Shown here piece after piece: positions 34,759 through 50,724 of a stretch of 64,000 nucleotides of DNA. Numbering within the stretch: position 1 is the stretch's first letter; each line of letters opens with the position of its first letter. The position numbers and the translations under genes were made by a program. The notes under the pieces are model-generated. The model had not been told where the DNA came from. It searched no databases and worked only from the letters and a program-made list of their open reading frames with translations. Location: positions 315,674,921-315,738,920 of the forward strand of contig NC_057802.1 in NCBI RefSeq assembly GCF_018294505.1, read 5' to 3'. This stretch comes from Triticum aestivum (Eukaryota; Streptophyta; Magnoliopsida; Poales; Poaceae).

Positions 34759-34997
34759 GATCTATGCCAAGCCGAGACATACCAAGTACCCATCATAAAC
34801 TCTCATCCCTTGCATTTCATTATTCGCCATTCGCCTCTCGTTTTCCTCTCCCCCACTTCTAAAACGATTTTCAAAAAGATTCGCCTTTCGCCCTTCTTCC
34901 GTTCGTCTTTTTGTTTGCCTTGATGTCTTATTTGGCTTGTTTGCTCGTTTGGTTGGAATGATTGTGTATTTATTGCAAATCATAGAACCTAAGATCT

Positions 34998-35423
34998 ATG
35001 GATCCTCATCCGCTTGCCAATCTTTTTAAGAGATCCAATTATGATGAACCAATTGCCAGTGAGTTTTGTGCACTCGATTATTTTTATGAAGTTTTGCTTG
35101 AAATTCGTGAATCTAAAAATTGTGATGAAGTACTTTATGAAGTGATTCACGATAGATCTTTGAATAAAAAGCATGATTGCAATGGTGTTATTATAAATTC
35201 CATTAATGTCAATTGTGATAATAATTTGCAAAACCCTAAGCTTGGGGATGCTAGTTTTGCTATGTCCACTACTTGTTGCAATGATCATGATTGGGGTGAT
35301 TCTTCTTATGATCTTGAAAATTTATTTAAGCCCCATGATGAATATAAGATTGATAATGATGTTTGCAATAATATTGAAAGTGGGTTTGGAAGAGTGTCAA
35401 CTTTAGATCCCACATATTTGTAG
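34998..35423 (+). CDS. Small ORF of non-autonomous gypsy element (unknown)
   Basis: 141 codons from ATG (MDPHPLANLFKRSNYDEP) to a TAG. The product is acidic, rich in Asn, Asp and Cys (CCNDHDWGDSSYDLENLF near residue 93), and has no gag, protease or polymerase motif. A similar ASFAMSTTCC/EFNSD-type reading frame is common in Triticeae gypsy interiors as far as I recall. The frame continues with the same character after the stop (35472-35672, SYDPTCNYYERGKYGCRNF), so the ORF was probably longer. Function unknown. Confidence 0.45.
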   Translation: MDPHPLANLFKRSNYDEPIASEFCALDYFYEVLLEIRESKNCDEVLYEVIHDRSLNKKHDCNGVIINSINVNCDNNLQNPKLGDASFAMSTTCCNDHDWGDSSYDLENLFKPHDEYKIDNDVCNNIESGFGRVSTLDPTYL

Positions 35424-36483
35424 AATGTTCAATCTTATGAATTTTTTGATAAAAGTGGATTTGGAGAGGTCATGACTTTAGTTAATGTTAGTCCCACTAT
35501 TTTGGAAGAGTGTCAACTCCGCATGCATGTCGGTCGTGTTGAGAATATGTTATGTGATAGCTATATTGTTAAATTTTCTTATGATCCTACATGTAATTAT
35601 TATGAGAGAGGAAAATATGGTTGTAGAAATTTTCGTGTTACTAAATTACCTCTCTTCATGTTGAGATTGTGATCGTCTCTTTCTTCTTTCTTGCATATGC
35701 TAGTTTTTTTCTTGCCTTGATAATTTGTTTGCTTAAAAAATACCTATGCATAGGAAGTATGTTAGACTTAAGTGTGTTTGTCACATACTTTATGATGCTC
35801 TCTTTGTGCTTCAATTCTCGTCTTTCCTGTGAGCATCATTGAAATCACAATGCCTAGCTAAAAAGGCTTTAAAGAAAAGCGCTTGTTGGGAGACAACCCA
35901 ATATTTTTCCTTGCTGTTTTTCAATAAATATTTCATCTAGCCTCTCGTTAGATGTGGTTTTGTGTTTTAATTAGTGTTTGTGCCAAGTAAGACCTTTGGG
36001 ATAGCTTACTGTAATAGTTGATTTGATCTTGCGGAAAAAATAGAAACTTTTGCGCTCAGTCCCAAAATTATTTAAAATCACAGAAGCATGATAAAATCCT
36101 GATTTTTTTACAGTAGATCGATATACAAATTTCCTAGGACGTCCTTATTTTTCAGGATTTTTGGAGTTACAGAAGTATGCGAACTATTCAGATTACTACA
36201 GGTTGTTCTGTTTTTGACAGATTCTGTTTTTCGCGTGTTGTTTGCTTATTTTGATGCATCTATGGCTAGTATTGGGGGGGAGGGGGAGGGTATGAACCAT
36301 GAAAAAGTTGGAATACAGTAGATATTACACCAATAAATAAATAATGAGTTCACAACAGTACCAAAAGTGGTGATTTATTTTCTTATACTAATGGAGCTTA
36401 CGAGATTTTCTGTTGAGTTTTGTGTTGTGAAGTTTTCAAGTTTTGGGTAAGGATTTGATGGACTATAGAATAAGTAGTGGCAA

Positions 36484-36558
36484 GAGCCTAAGCTTGGGGA
36501 TGCCCAAGGCACCCCAAGGTAATATTCAAGGATACCAAGAGCCTAAGCTTGGGGATGC
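36484..36558 (+). repeat. Two internal polypurine-tract copies
   Basis: TAAGCTTGGGGATGC occurs at 36489-36503 and 36544-36558 with GAGCC in front of each. It is identical to the motif just before the 3' LTR (38591-38605) and to one at 35237-35251. Confidence 0.85.
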
Positions 36559-38606
36559 CCCGGGAAGGCATCCCCTCTTTCGTCTTCATCTATCGATAAC
36601 TTTACTTGAGACTATATTTTTATTCACCACATGATATGTCTTTGCTTTTTAGTTTGCCACAATCATCCTTGCTGTACACACCTTTTGAGAGAGACACGCA
36701 TGAATCGTGATTTATTAGAATACTCTATGTGCTTCACTTATATCTTTTGAGCTAGGCAAATTTGCTCTAGTGCTTCACTTATATCTTTTAGAGCACGGCG
36801 GTGGTTTTATTTTATAGAAATTGATGAACTCTCGTACTTCACTTATATTATTTTGAGAGTCCTTAAAACAACACGGTAATTTGCTTTGGTTATAAAATTA
36901 GTCCTAATATGATAGGCATCCAAAAAGGATATAATAAAAACTTCCATATAAATTGCATTGAATACTATGAGAAGTTTGATTCCTTATGATTGTTTTGAGA
37001 TATGAAGATGGTGATATTAGAGTCATGCTAGTGAGTAATTGTGAATTTGATAAATACTTGTGTTAAAGTTTGGGAGTCCCGTAGCATGCACGTATGGTGA
37101 ACCGTTATGTGATGAAGTCAGAGCATGAGATGTTTTTTTGATTGTCCTCCTTATGAGTGGCGGTCAAGGACGAGCGATGGTCTTTTCCTACCAATCTATC
37201 CCCCTAGGAGCATGCGCGTAGTACTTTGTTTCGATAACTAATAGATTTTTGCAATAAGTATGTGAGTTCTTTATGACTAATGTTGAGTCCATGGATTATA
37301 CGCACTCTCACCTTTCCGCCGTTGCTAGCCTCTCTAGTACCGCACAACGTTCGCCGGTACCATACACCCACCTTATACCTTCCTCAAAACAGCCACCATA
37401 CCTACCTATTATGGCATTTCCATTCCATTCTGAGATATATTGCCATGCAACTTTCCACCATTCCGTTTATATGACACGCTTCATCATTGTCATATTGCTT
37501 TGCATGATCATGTAGTTGACATCGTATTTGTGGCAAAGCCACCGTCCATAATTCTTTCATACATGCCACTCTTGATTCATTACACATCCCGATACACCGC
37601 CGGAGGCATTCATATAGAGTCATAATTTGTTCTAAGTATTGAGTTGTAATTCTTGAGTTGTAAGTAAATAAAAGTGTGATGATCTTCATTATTAGAGCAT
37701 TGTCCCATGTGAGGAAAGGATGATGGAGACTATGATCCCCCCACAAGTCGGGATGAGACTCCAGACGAAAAAAAAGAGGCCAAAAAATGAGAGAAGGCCC
37801 AAATAAAAAAAGAGAGAAAAAAGAGAGAAGGGACAATGTTACTATCCTTTTACCACACTTGTGCTTCAAAGTAGCACCATGATCTTCATGATAGAGAGTC
37901 TCCTATGATATCACTTTCATATACTAGTGGGAATTTTCATTATAGAACTTGGCTTGTATATTCCAATGATGGGCTTCCTCAAATTGCCCTAGGTCTTCGT
38001 GAGCAAGCAAGTTGGATGCATACCCACTTAGTTTTCTTTCTGAGCTTTCATAAACTTATAGCTCTAGTGCATCCGTTGCAAAGCAATCCCTACTCACTCA
38101 TATTTATCTATTGATGGGCATCTCCATAGCCCGTTGATACGCCTAGTTGATGTGATACTATCTCCTTTTTGTCTTCTCCACAACCACCTTCTATTCCACC
38201 CATAGTGTTATGTCCATGGCTCATGCTCATGTATTGCGTGAAAGTTGAAAAAGTTTGAGAACATCAAAAGTATGAAACAATTGCTTAGCTTGTCATCGGG
38301 GTTGTGCATGATTTGAGTATTTTGTGTGATGAAGATGGAGCATAGCCAGACTATATGATTTTGTAGGGATAAGCTTTCTTTGGCCATGTTATTTTGACAA
38401 GACATAATTATTTTGTTAGTATGCTTGAAGTCTTGTTGTTTTTATGTCAATATTAAACTTTTGTTTTGAATCATATAGATCTGAACATTCATGCCACAAT
38501 AAAGAGAATTACATGGATAAATATGTTAGGTAGCATTCCACATCAAAAATTCTATTTTTATCATTTACCTACTCGAGGACGAGCAGGAATTAAGCTTGGG
38601 GATGCT

Positions 38607-40187
38607 TGATACGTCTCCAACATATCTATAATTTTTTATTGTTCCATGCTATTATATTATCTATTTTGGATGTTTTATATGCATTAATACGCTATTTTAT
38701 ATGATTTTTGGGACTAACCTATTAACCTAGAGCCTAGTGCCAGTTCCTATTTTTCCTTGTTTTAGAGTTTCGCAGAAAAGGAATACCAAACGGAGTCCAA
38801 ACGGAACAAAACTTTCGCGATGATTTTTCTTGGACGAGAAGACACCCAGGAGACTTGGAGCGCAAGTCAGAAGAGCCACGAGGCGGCCACAAGGGTGGAG
38901 GGCGCGCCCAAGGGGGTAGGGCGTGCCCCCCGACCTTGTGGGCCCCTTGGTGACCCCCTGACCTAGATCTTCCTCTTATATATTCTCAAATATCCCAAAA
39001 ATTTCCGAGCCACGAAACCACTTTTCCACCGCCACAACCTTCTGTACCCGTGAGATCCCATCTAGGGGCCTTTTTCGGCGTCCTGCCGGAGGGGGATTCG
39101 ATCATGGAGGGCTTCTACATCAACACCATTGCCTCACCGATGAAGCATGAGTAGTTTACCACAGACCTACTGGTCCATAGCTAGTAGCTAGATGGCTTCT
39201 TCTCTCTCTTTGATTCTCAATACAAAGTTCTCCTCGATGTTCTTGGAGATCTATTCGATGTAATACTCTTTTGCGGTGTGTTTGCTGAGATCCGATGAAT
39301 TGTTGATTTATGACCAGCTTATCTATGAATATTATTTGAATCTTCTCTGAATTCTTATATGCATGATTTGATATCTTTGCAAGTCTCTTCGAACTATCGA
39401 TTTGGTTGGCCAACTAGATTGGTTTTTCTTGCAATGGGAGAAGTACTTAGCTTTGGGTTCAATCTTGCGGTGCTCGATCCTAGTGACAGAAGGGGAACCG
39501 ACACGTACTGTATTGTTGCCATCGAGGATAAAAAGATGGGGTTTTCATCATAATGATTGAGTTAATTACTCTACATCATGTCATCTTGCTTAAGGCGTTA
39601 CTCCGTTCTTTATGAACTTAATACTCTAGATGCATGCTGGATAGCGGTCGATGTATGGAGTAATAGTAGTAGATGCAGAATCGTTTCGGTCTACTTGACA
39701 CGGACGTGATGCCTATATTCATGATCATTGCCTCAGATATTGTCATAACTTTGCGATTTTCTATCAATTGCTCGGCAGTAATTTGTTCACCCACCGTAAT
39801 AATTTCTATTTTGAGAGAAGCCTCTAGTGAAACCTATGGCCCCCGGGTCTATTTTCCATCATATAAGTTTCCGATCTAGAATTTCAGTTTCCTATTTACT
39901 TTCTTTGCAATCTTTTATTTTCCGTTCCATAAATCAAAAATATTACTGTACCGTTTATCCATCTATATCAGATCTCACGTTGCAAATAACTGTGAAGGGA
40001 TTACCAACCCCTTTATCGCGTTGAGTGCAAGTTGGTGTTTGTTTGTGCAGGTATTCAGTGGCTTGCGCGTTGTCTCCTACTGGATTGATACCTTGGTTCT
40101 CAAAAGCTCAGGGAAACACTTACTCTACTTTGCTGCATCACACTTTCCTCTTCAAGGGAAAAAACAACGCAAGCTCAAGAGGTAGCA
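38607..40187 (+). repeat. Gypsy 3' LTR
   Basis: 1581 bp, TGATACG...GTAGCA, followed by the ACCCT target duplication. It differs from the 5' LTR by scattered substitutions and small indels; copy divergence could be used to date the insertion. Confidence 0.87.
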
Positions 40188-40192
40188 ACCCT

Positions 40193-41141
40193 TAACTAGT
40201 CTCTGTTCATTCTGGGACTCCTGCTTCGTGTTATTTAGCAACTGAACTGGTATCAAATACCCGGGGGCTACTACGAACACTAGTAAGGTACACATCAATA
40301 ACATGTATATCATATATACTTTTGTTCACTTTGCCATCCTTCTTATCTGCCAAGTATTTGGGGTAGTTCCGCTTCCAGTGACCATTTCCTTTGCAGTAGA
40401 AGCACTCAGTTTCAGGCTTGGGTCCACCTTTGGGCTTCTTCTCGAGAGTGTCAACTTGCTTGCCATTCTTCTTGAAGTTCCCTTTCTTTCCCTTGCTGTT
40501 TCTCTTGAAACTAGTGGTCTTGTTTAACCATCAACACTTGATGCTCTTTCTTGATTTCTACCTTCGCCGATTTCAGCATCGCGAAGAGCTCGGGAATCAT
40601 TTTCGTCATCCCTTGCATATTATAGTTCATCATGAAGTTCTAGTAGCTTGGTGATAGTGACTAGAGAACTCTGTCAATCACTTTCTTATCTGGAAGATTA
40701 ACTCCCACATGATCCAAGCGATTGTAGTACCCAGACATTCCGAGCACATGCTCACTATTTGAGCTATTCTCCTCCATCTTGTAGGCAAAGTACTTGTCAG
40801 AGGTCTCATACCTCTCGACACGGGCATGAGTCTGAAATACCAATTTCAGCTCTTGGAACATCTCATATGCTCCGCGGCGTTCAAAACCTTTTTGAAGTCC
40901 CGGTTCTAAGCCCTAAAGCATGGTGCACTAAACTATTAAGTAGTCATCATATCGAGTTTGCCAAACGTTCATAACGTCTGCATCTGCTCCTGCAATAGGC
41001 CTGTCACCTAGCGGTGCATCAAGAGCGGTGCATCAAGGAAATAATTCTTCTGTGCAGCAATGAGGATAATCCTCAGATCACGGACCCAATCTACATCATT
41101 TCTACTATCATCTTTCAACTTAGTGTTCTCTAGGAACATAT
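40193..41141 (-). pseudogene. Copia gag, decayed
   Basis: On the minus strand from about 41141: MFLENTKLKDDSRNDVDWVR, then RGAYEMFQELKLVFQTHARV, then a zinc-knuckle-like CFYCKGNGHWKRNYP in which the fourth ligand Cys is Tyr. Several stops interrupt it (for example within 40860-40940 and at about 40661). Known role: nucleocapsid of the element. The gypsy element is inserted just past the zinc knuckle and linker. Confidence 0.75.
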
Positions 41142-42399
41142 CAAAAATATTTAGGAGCTATATCGCGAGCTATTGATCTACAACATAGATATGCAAAACT
41201 ATCAAGACTAAGTTCCTGATAAATTAAGTTCAGTTAATCAAATTACTAATGAACTCCCACTTAAGTAAACATCCCTCAAGTTTATCTAAGTGATACATGA
41301 TCCAAATCAACGAACTCATGTCCGATCATCACGTGAGATGGGGTAGTCATCAATGGTGAACATCTCTATGTTGATCATATCTACTATATGACTCATGTTC
41401 GACCTTTTGGTCTACAGTGTTTCGAGACCATGTCTGTACATGCTAGGCTCGTCAAGTTTAACCCAAGTATTCCGCATGTGTAAAACTGTCTTACACCCGT
41501 TGTATGTGAACATAGAGTCTATCACACCCGATCATCACGTAGTGTATCGAAACGACGAACTGTAGCAACGGTGCATACTCAGGGAGAACACTTTTATCTT
41601 GAAATTAAGTGAATGGATCATCTTATAATGCTACTGCCGTTCTAAGCAAAATAAGATGCATAAAAGATAAACATCACATGCAATCAAAATATGTGACATG
41701 ATATGGCCATCATCATCTTGTGCTTTTGATCTCCATCTCCAAAGCATCGTCCTGATCTCCATCATCACCGGCTTGAAACCTTGATCTCCATCGTAGCGTC
41801 GTTGCGTCAAGGTCGTCACGCCAACTATTGCTTCTACAACTATCACTAACGCATAGTGATAAAGTAAAGCAATTACATGGCGTTTGCATTTCATACAATA
41901 AAGAGACAACCATAAGGCTCCTGCCAGTTGCCGATAACTTACAAAACATGATCATCTCATACAATAACGTTCATCACATCATGTCTTGACCATATCACAT
42001 CACAACATGCCCTGCAAAAACAAGTTAGACGTCCTCTACTTTGTTGTTGCAAGTTTTATGTGGCTGCTATGGGCTTCTAGCAAGAACCGTTCTTACCTAC
42101 GGCAAAAACCACAACGGTGATTCGTCAAGTTTGCTGTTTAACCTTCTTCAAGGACCGGCCATAGTCAAATTCGATTCAACTAAAGTAGGAGAAACAGACA
42201 CCCGCCAGCCACCTTTATGCAAAACTAGTTGCATGTGAGTCGGTGGAACCAGTCTCATGTGCGTGGACATGTAAGGTTGGTCCGGGCCGCTTCATCCCAC
42301 AATACCGCCGAATCAAAATAAGACGTTGGTCGTAAGCAGTATGACTAGCACCGCCCACAACTCTTTGTGTTCTACTCGTGCGTATCATCTACGCATAGA
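41142..42399 (-). other. Copia 5' untranslated leader
   Basis: This is the stretch between the primer-binding site and gag of the copia element. No conserved frame is present. Frames at 41631-41964 are short and have no motif. Confidence 0.6.
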
Positions 42400-42416
42400 C
42401 CTGGCCCATGATGCCA
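42400..42416 (-). other. Copia primer-binding site, degenerate
   Basis: Minus strand reads TGGCATCATGGGCCAGG directly after the 5' LTR. The canonical initiator-tRNA-Met complement starts TGGTATCAGAGC, so about three bases have changed. Confidence 0.65.
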
Positions 42417-42417
42417 C

Positions 42418-44166
42418 TATTGGGAAACGTTGCATGGAAAACATTTTTTTACGCACACACAATGGTCTATCTATGGAGATGCATAGCAACGAGGGGGGAG
42501 AGTGTGTCTACGTACCCTCGTAGACCGTAAGCGGAAGCTTTTCACAATGTGGTTGATGTAGTCGAACTTCTTCATGCTTCAACCAATCAAGTACTGAACG
42601 CACGACACCTCCGCGTTCTGCACACGTTCAGCTTGGTGACGTTCCTCGCCTTCTTGATCCAACAAGATGTCGAGGTAGTAGATGAGTTCCGTCAACACGG
42701 CGGCGTGGTGACAGTGATGGTGAAGTGATCTCCGTAGGACTTCTCCTAAGCACTACGAATTATGACTGGGGGTGTAAACGGTGGAGGGGGCGCCGCACAC
42801 GACTAACAATTCATTTGTTGTCTGCTAGGTGCCCCCCTCCCACATATATACAGGTGGGTGGGAGGGAGGAGCATCCAAAGGAGGCGCCCAAGTAGGAGGA
42901 ATCCTACTTGGGATCCCTCCCAAGCTGCGCCGCCTTTCCTTATTTGGAGTGCGGGGAAAGACAGGGGAGGGTGCCCCCCTTCCTTTCTCCCATGAGAGGG
43001 AAAGGCAGGATGGGATAGCCCTCCCACTTTTCCTTCCCTAGGGCTGGCCAAACAAGGGAGGAGGCGCAGCAGCCCCCTTATGGGCTGGTCTGTCCCCTCC
43101 TTTGGCCCATAAGCCCCATAACTTGTCGGGGGGGGGGGGGGGCGCCCGGAACCCCTTCCGATGACCCGATTCCTTCCCGGTACGTCCTGAAACACTTCCG
43201 GTGTCCAAATACCATTGTCTTATATATCAATCTTTACCTCTCTACCATTTCGAGACTCCTCCTCATGTCCGTGATCTCATCCGGGACTTCGAACAACATT
43301 CGTTCACCAAAACATATAACACTATATCGTCAACGAACGTTAAGCGTGCGGACCCTACGGGTTTGAGAACTATGTAGACATGACCGAGAAACCTCTCCGG
43401 TCAATAACCAATAGCGGAACCTGGATGCCCATATTGGTTGCTACATATTCTACGAAGATATTTATCGGTCGAACCGTTATGACAACATACATAATTCCCT
43501 TTGTCCATCGGTATGTTACTTGCCCGAGATTCGATCGTCGGTATCTTCATACCTAGTTCAATCTCGTTACCGGCAAGTCTCTTTACTCGTTCCGTAATAC
43601 ATCATATCGTAACTATCTCTTTACTCATTTTCTTGCAAGCTTATGATGTGTATTACCGAGAGGGCCTAGAGATATCGATACTCGGAGTGACAAATCCTAA
43701 TCTCGATCTATGCCAACTCAACAAACACCTTCGGAAATACATGTAGAGCATATTTATGATCACCCAGTTACGTCGTGACGTTTGATAGCACATAAGGTAT
43801 TCCTCCGGTATTCGGGAGTTGCATAATCTCATAGTCGAAGGAATATGTATTTAACATGAAGAAAGCAATAGCAATAAACTGAACGATCAATATGCTAAGC
43901 TAACGAATGGGTCTTGTCCATCACATCATTCTCCTAATGATGTGATCCTGTTATCAAATGACAACACATGTCCATGGTTAGGAAACCTTAACCATCTTTG
44001 ATCAACGAGCTAGAGGCTTACTAGGGACACAGTGTTTGTTTATGTATTCACACATGTATTTAAGTTTCCAATCAATACAATTCTAGCATGAATAATAAAC
44101 CTTTATCATGAATACGAAAATACAAAATAACAACTTTATTATTATCCGTAGGGCATATTTCCTTCA
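42418..44166 (-). repeat. Copia 5' LTR
   Basis: On the plus strand it runs from TATTGGGAAACG (degenerate TG end) to TTTCCTTCA. It contains an ACATATATAC TATA-like block near 42842 and a G13 run near 43130. Collinear with 54779-56547 and, for its inner part, with 29081-30287. Confidence 0.85.
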
Positions 44167-45937
44167 AGTATTAGTTATAGATACAGTTGGATAAAGGTCT
44201 ATGGATACAAGGAAATAATGCCTATAAACAACCATGGTATATATAATCATAATCATAAAAACTGCAATTTAATCGATACACGATCATAATTTGTTCACAA
44301 CACCTATGACATGTTCATTTGTTCATTTGAGAGATGCCTCTTGTGAAACTATAGATCCCAGTCCATTTATTTCTCATCTTTAAAATCTCAATCAAACCCT
44401 TTTACTACTCTCTAAACCCTTTTACTACTCTCTAAACCCTTTTTTACTTGCTTACAATCATCAATTCCTACCATACGATATGCTTATCCTTGTAACTAGA
44501 AAGCTAGTGAGATTGGCACCCTCACTAGACAAGTTGGGGACCAAGAAAAAGTTCCTAACTGTGTACAGATATTAAACATTACGTTTTAAGCCCCCCCCCC
44601 CCAACAGATACATAACCTTGGTTATTCACAGAGGAAATTTGTTGCTTACTACAAACCCTTACTCTCAGGGGCCCAACAATTCCCTACAAGGATAACTGAA
44701 GCACCTACTTGTCCCCAAACTTGTGAAATCAACTATACACAAATTATCACTTACAAAACTAGCCCTGAGGCCATGGGATTGCTCCATGCTAGCCGCACTA
44801 CCCCCTGCCCCAATTATCGTTTGCAGTTGCGACACCGAGGGCAACAACAGCTTCCTAGTCACTAAGACCTGAGCCTTGTGGTCCTCTTCGTCATTAGACA
44901 TCGCCGTCTTCCAGTCCTCATCAGCTGCAAGATTCATGCTCGTCTTATCCGCCAAAACACCTTCCACTTGTTTTTTGTTGTCTGAGATCCGATGAGCTCT
45001 CGCCATCTGACTCTAACCTCTAGACTTTGAGCTGCGCAATAATGTCGCACAAAGGGGCTTAGATTCACCACCCGAGTCCACACACGAGAACTTGACCAAG
45101 AACCAGTAGATCCGCAAAGGGTACCGATGGTCGCCCTTGAATCGAGACCCTCACCGGAGTAAATGAAACTAAAAGTCAAAGCAACGCCATTGGCAAACAA
45201 AGGACAAGAATAACACATGTGCAGAGTGAATCGTTGTAGAATACGACGTCAAACGGTACACGCAACTCTCTTTTATGACTAGCACAACTACTACATGGAA
45301 GCAATGGGAAATGTTAGAGAGAAGTTGAACGGTGGCGGTAGAAGCCATATTGACGATGCCCCCCCCCCCCCCCCCCCCTTGAATCTCATGGGAGCGAGAC
45401 CTAAAGACCATGTAAGTTCGATTTGTCACACTGTCCACATGGCGAAAACTCGATTATGCACCCTATTAGTTGATGTAGTCGTGGGACCTAACTATCATTC
45501 AAAACCGGAAAATTTTCACTGTACATATATAAATAAATAAATAAATAAAACAAAAAAGTAGGGAAACGAAATCCATACCCACCAGCTCGTGGTGACAGGC
45601 CTTGCCTAACCAGAACCGAAAAAGCTGCAGGGACGAAAGAGAAAAGGTCCCCTCGCCCCAAATGACGGCCCACTTTCCCCTTCCTACCCGTTCCCTTGGT
45701 TTCCACTCCAAATTCAAACTGGGGGGTGAAAGCGCGACGTCAGTCGAAATCTAGGGTGCAAACTGCAAATCCACCCCTCTCCGTCCGAAACGAGAGGCCT
45801 TTACTCTACTCCCCTCTACGACTCGCTCCGCCTCCCGTTGTCCCCTGCTCCGCTCCGCTCCTCCCCATTTCCTGCATTCCTTGCTCCCCAGTCCACAGGG
45901 CAGCGCCGGAAGCCCGAGCCCCACCGCGCCGGTGACT
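44167..45937. other. Upstream region of the kinesin gene
   Basis: No TE terminus apart from the copia boundary. Contains three copies of a TTTTACTACTCTCTAAACCC-like unit (about 44398-44446), C runs at about 44590 and 45359 (about 19 C), and an (AAAT)n run at about 45528-45550. Minus-strand frames at 44665-45440 have no recognised domain. The GC-rich DNA after about 45780 is the likely promoter and 5' UTR; no clear TATA box. Confidence 0.45.
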
Positions 45938-49656
<3,719 letters not shown>

Positions 49657-50344
49657 TCACAAGAGCGGCCTATTCGTCCGCTACTCCGTCTCCGAGGGTA
49701 ATGAGGAAGTTGGGGACAGAGGCAGCAGAGTCGATCTGCCCCCATGAGCTCTGCACCGATGCGGTCTCGCCTTTGCGAACCCGGTGCGCCGATGCAGTTC
49801 TGAACCCATAGATGCGGCAAATGCAGAACTAGGTGGCTAGTTGACTGCTGCTTGCCGTGGCCGACTCGGTAGCATATTTGTACCCGAGTCGTTCCATGGT
49901 GTGCGTGTGCTTCGTACTTCCGTTCAATCCATGTGTATGTATATCCGCGTCACATGAGTACCCTGCTATTTGTTCATCAACAAATATGCTATTTTTACTG
50001 CGGTGCATGAAGATTCCGGTATGTTGTTGCATGGCATTTTTTTCAAACACACATACCTTATTTCTGTGGTTACCTCAAGTTGCAAATATATGTTTTGAAT
50101 ATTTTAAATTTTTACTATCAACTTCATATGGACTGAAAAAAATGAACAAAAACGTGTCTCATACATCTGATTCAGAAAATCTCTCTCCGATCCATATTAA
50201 TTGACGCACATTTAGTATAACTTAGAAGACCTTATATTTGTGAATGGAGGGTTACCTAAACAACATGAAAGGTTTCATCTTACGTTAGTTTTTCTCCCAA
50301 CCATTCTTTCGTCATCCCCATCCCCATCGATCGTTGTTCGCTTA
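49657..50344 (+). other. 3' flank of kinesin gene
   Basis: GC-balanced DNA immediately after the stop, presumably 3' UTR, becoming AT-rich after about 49900. No clear polyadenylation site can be assigned and no other gene is supported. Confidence 0.4.
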
Positions 50345-50721
50345 GGGTGTCTCCAACAGCATACATTAAAAAGGGCAATTAGGATCGTCCACACATCCAC
50401 GAACATGTCCGGACGTGCCCGCAAACAACGGATAGGGGGCTGTCATCCAATTTGGTGCACCTAATGTCCATCTCTTGTCTAATAGAGAGAGAGGAGAGAG
50501 AAGGGAGGAGGATGAAAAGCTGGTTCACTATGGGTCCAAGGCTTGTCCATAGCGTGTCCGGACTCCTCAAGCCACTTCTTCGTTTGCTACTGGTTTAGCA
50601 GAATTCGGACACCCTGCCTGCTCCGCGGACGTTTGATGTGCCCCATTAAATGACTAAAAGTGTCCGAATCATCTGATTCGGACATTTAGAATCGATTTGA
50701 TGTACACCCGTGGAGATGCCC
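50345..50721. mobile_element. PIF/Harbinger-type MITE
   Basis: Flanked by TTA (50342-50344 and 50722-50724). Left end GGGTGTCTCCAAC and complement of right end GGGCATCTCCACG agree at the start and in the TCTCCA core. The 377-bp unit has repeated GTCCGGAC/TCCGAATC-type words and no gene. Confidence 0.6.
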
Positions 50722-50724
50722 TTA

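Larger units (their letters stand above)
33147..40187 (+). mobile_element. Complete gypsy-type LTR retrotransposon, non-autonomous
   Basis: LTRs at 33147-34729 and 38607-40187 both begin TGATACGTCTCCAAC. The insertion is framed by ACCCT at 33142-33146 and 40188-40192, a perfect 5-bp target duplication. A primer-binding site (TGGCGCCGTTGCCGGGGA, 34741-34758) follows the 5' LTR and a polypurine-like TAAGCTTGGGGATGC (38591-38605) precedes the 3' LTR. The 3.9-kb interior has no reverse transcriptase, integrase or protease; only a small ORF at 34998 is seen. It resembles Sabrina-like Triticeae gypsy elements; that name is a guess. Confidence 0.88.
29081..44166 (-). mobile_element. Ty1-copia retrotransposon (Angela/WIS/BARE group), split and decayed
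   Basis: Minus-strand element: 5' LTR 42418-44166, primer-binding site 42400-42416, leader, gag 40193-41141, pol 30500-33130 and 3' LTR 29081-30287 preceded by a purine-rich tract (complement of CTCCCACTTGC at 30290). A gypsy element (33147-40187) splits it between gag and the pre-integrase region. The 3' LTR lacks its outer 0.5 kb. gag and pol carry several stops and frameshifts, so it cannot move on its own. It is named only to group level. Confidence 0.85.
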
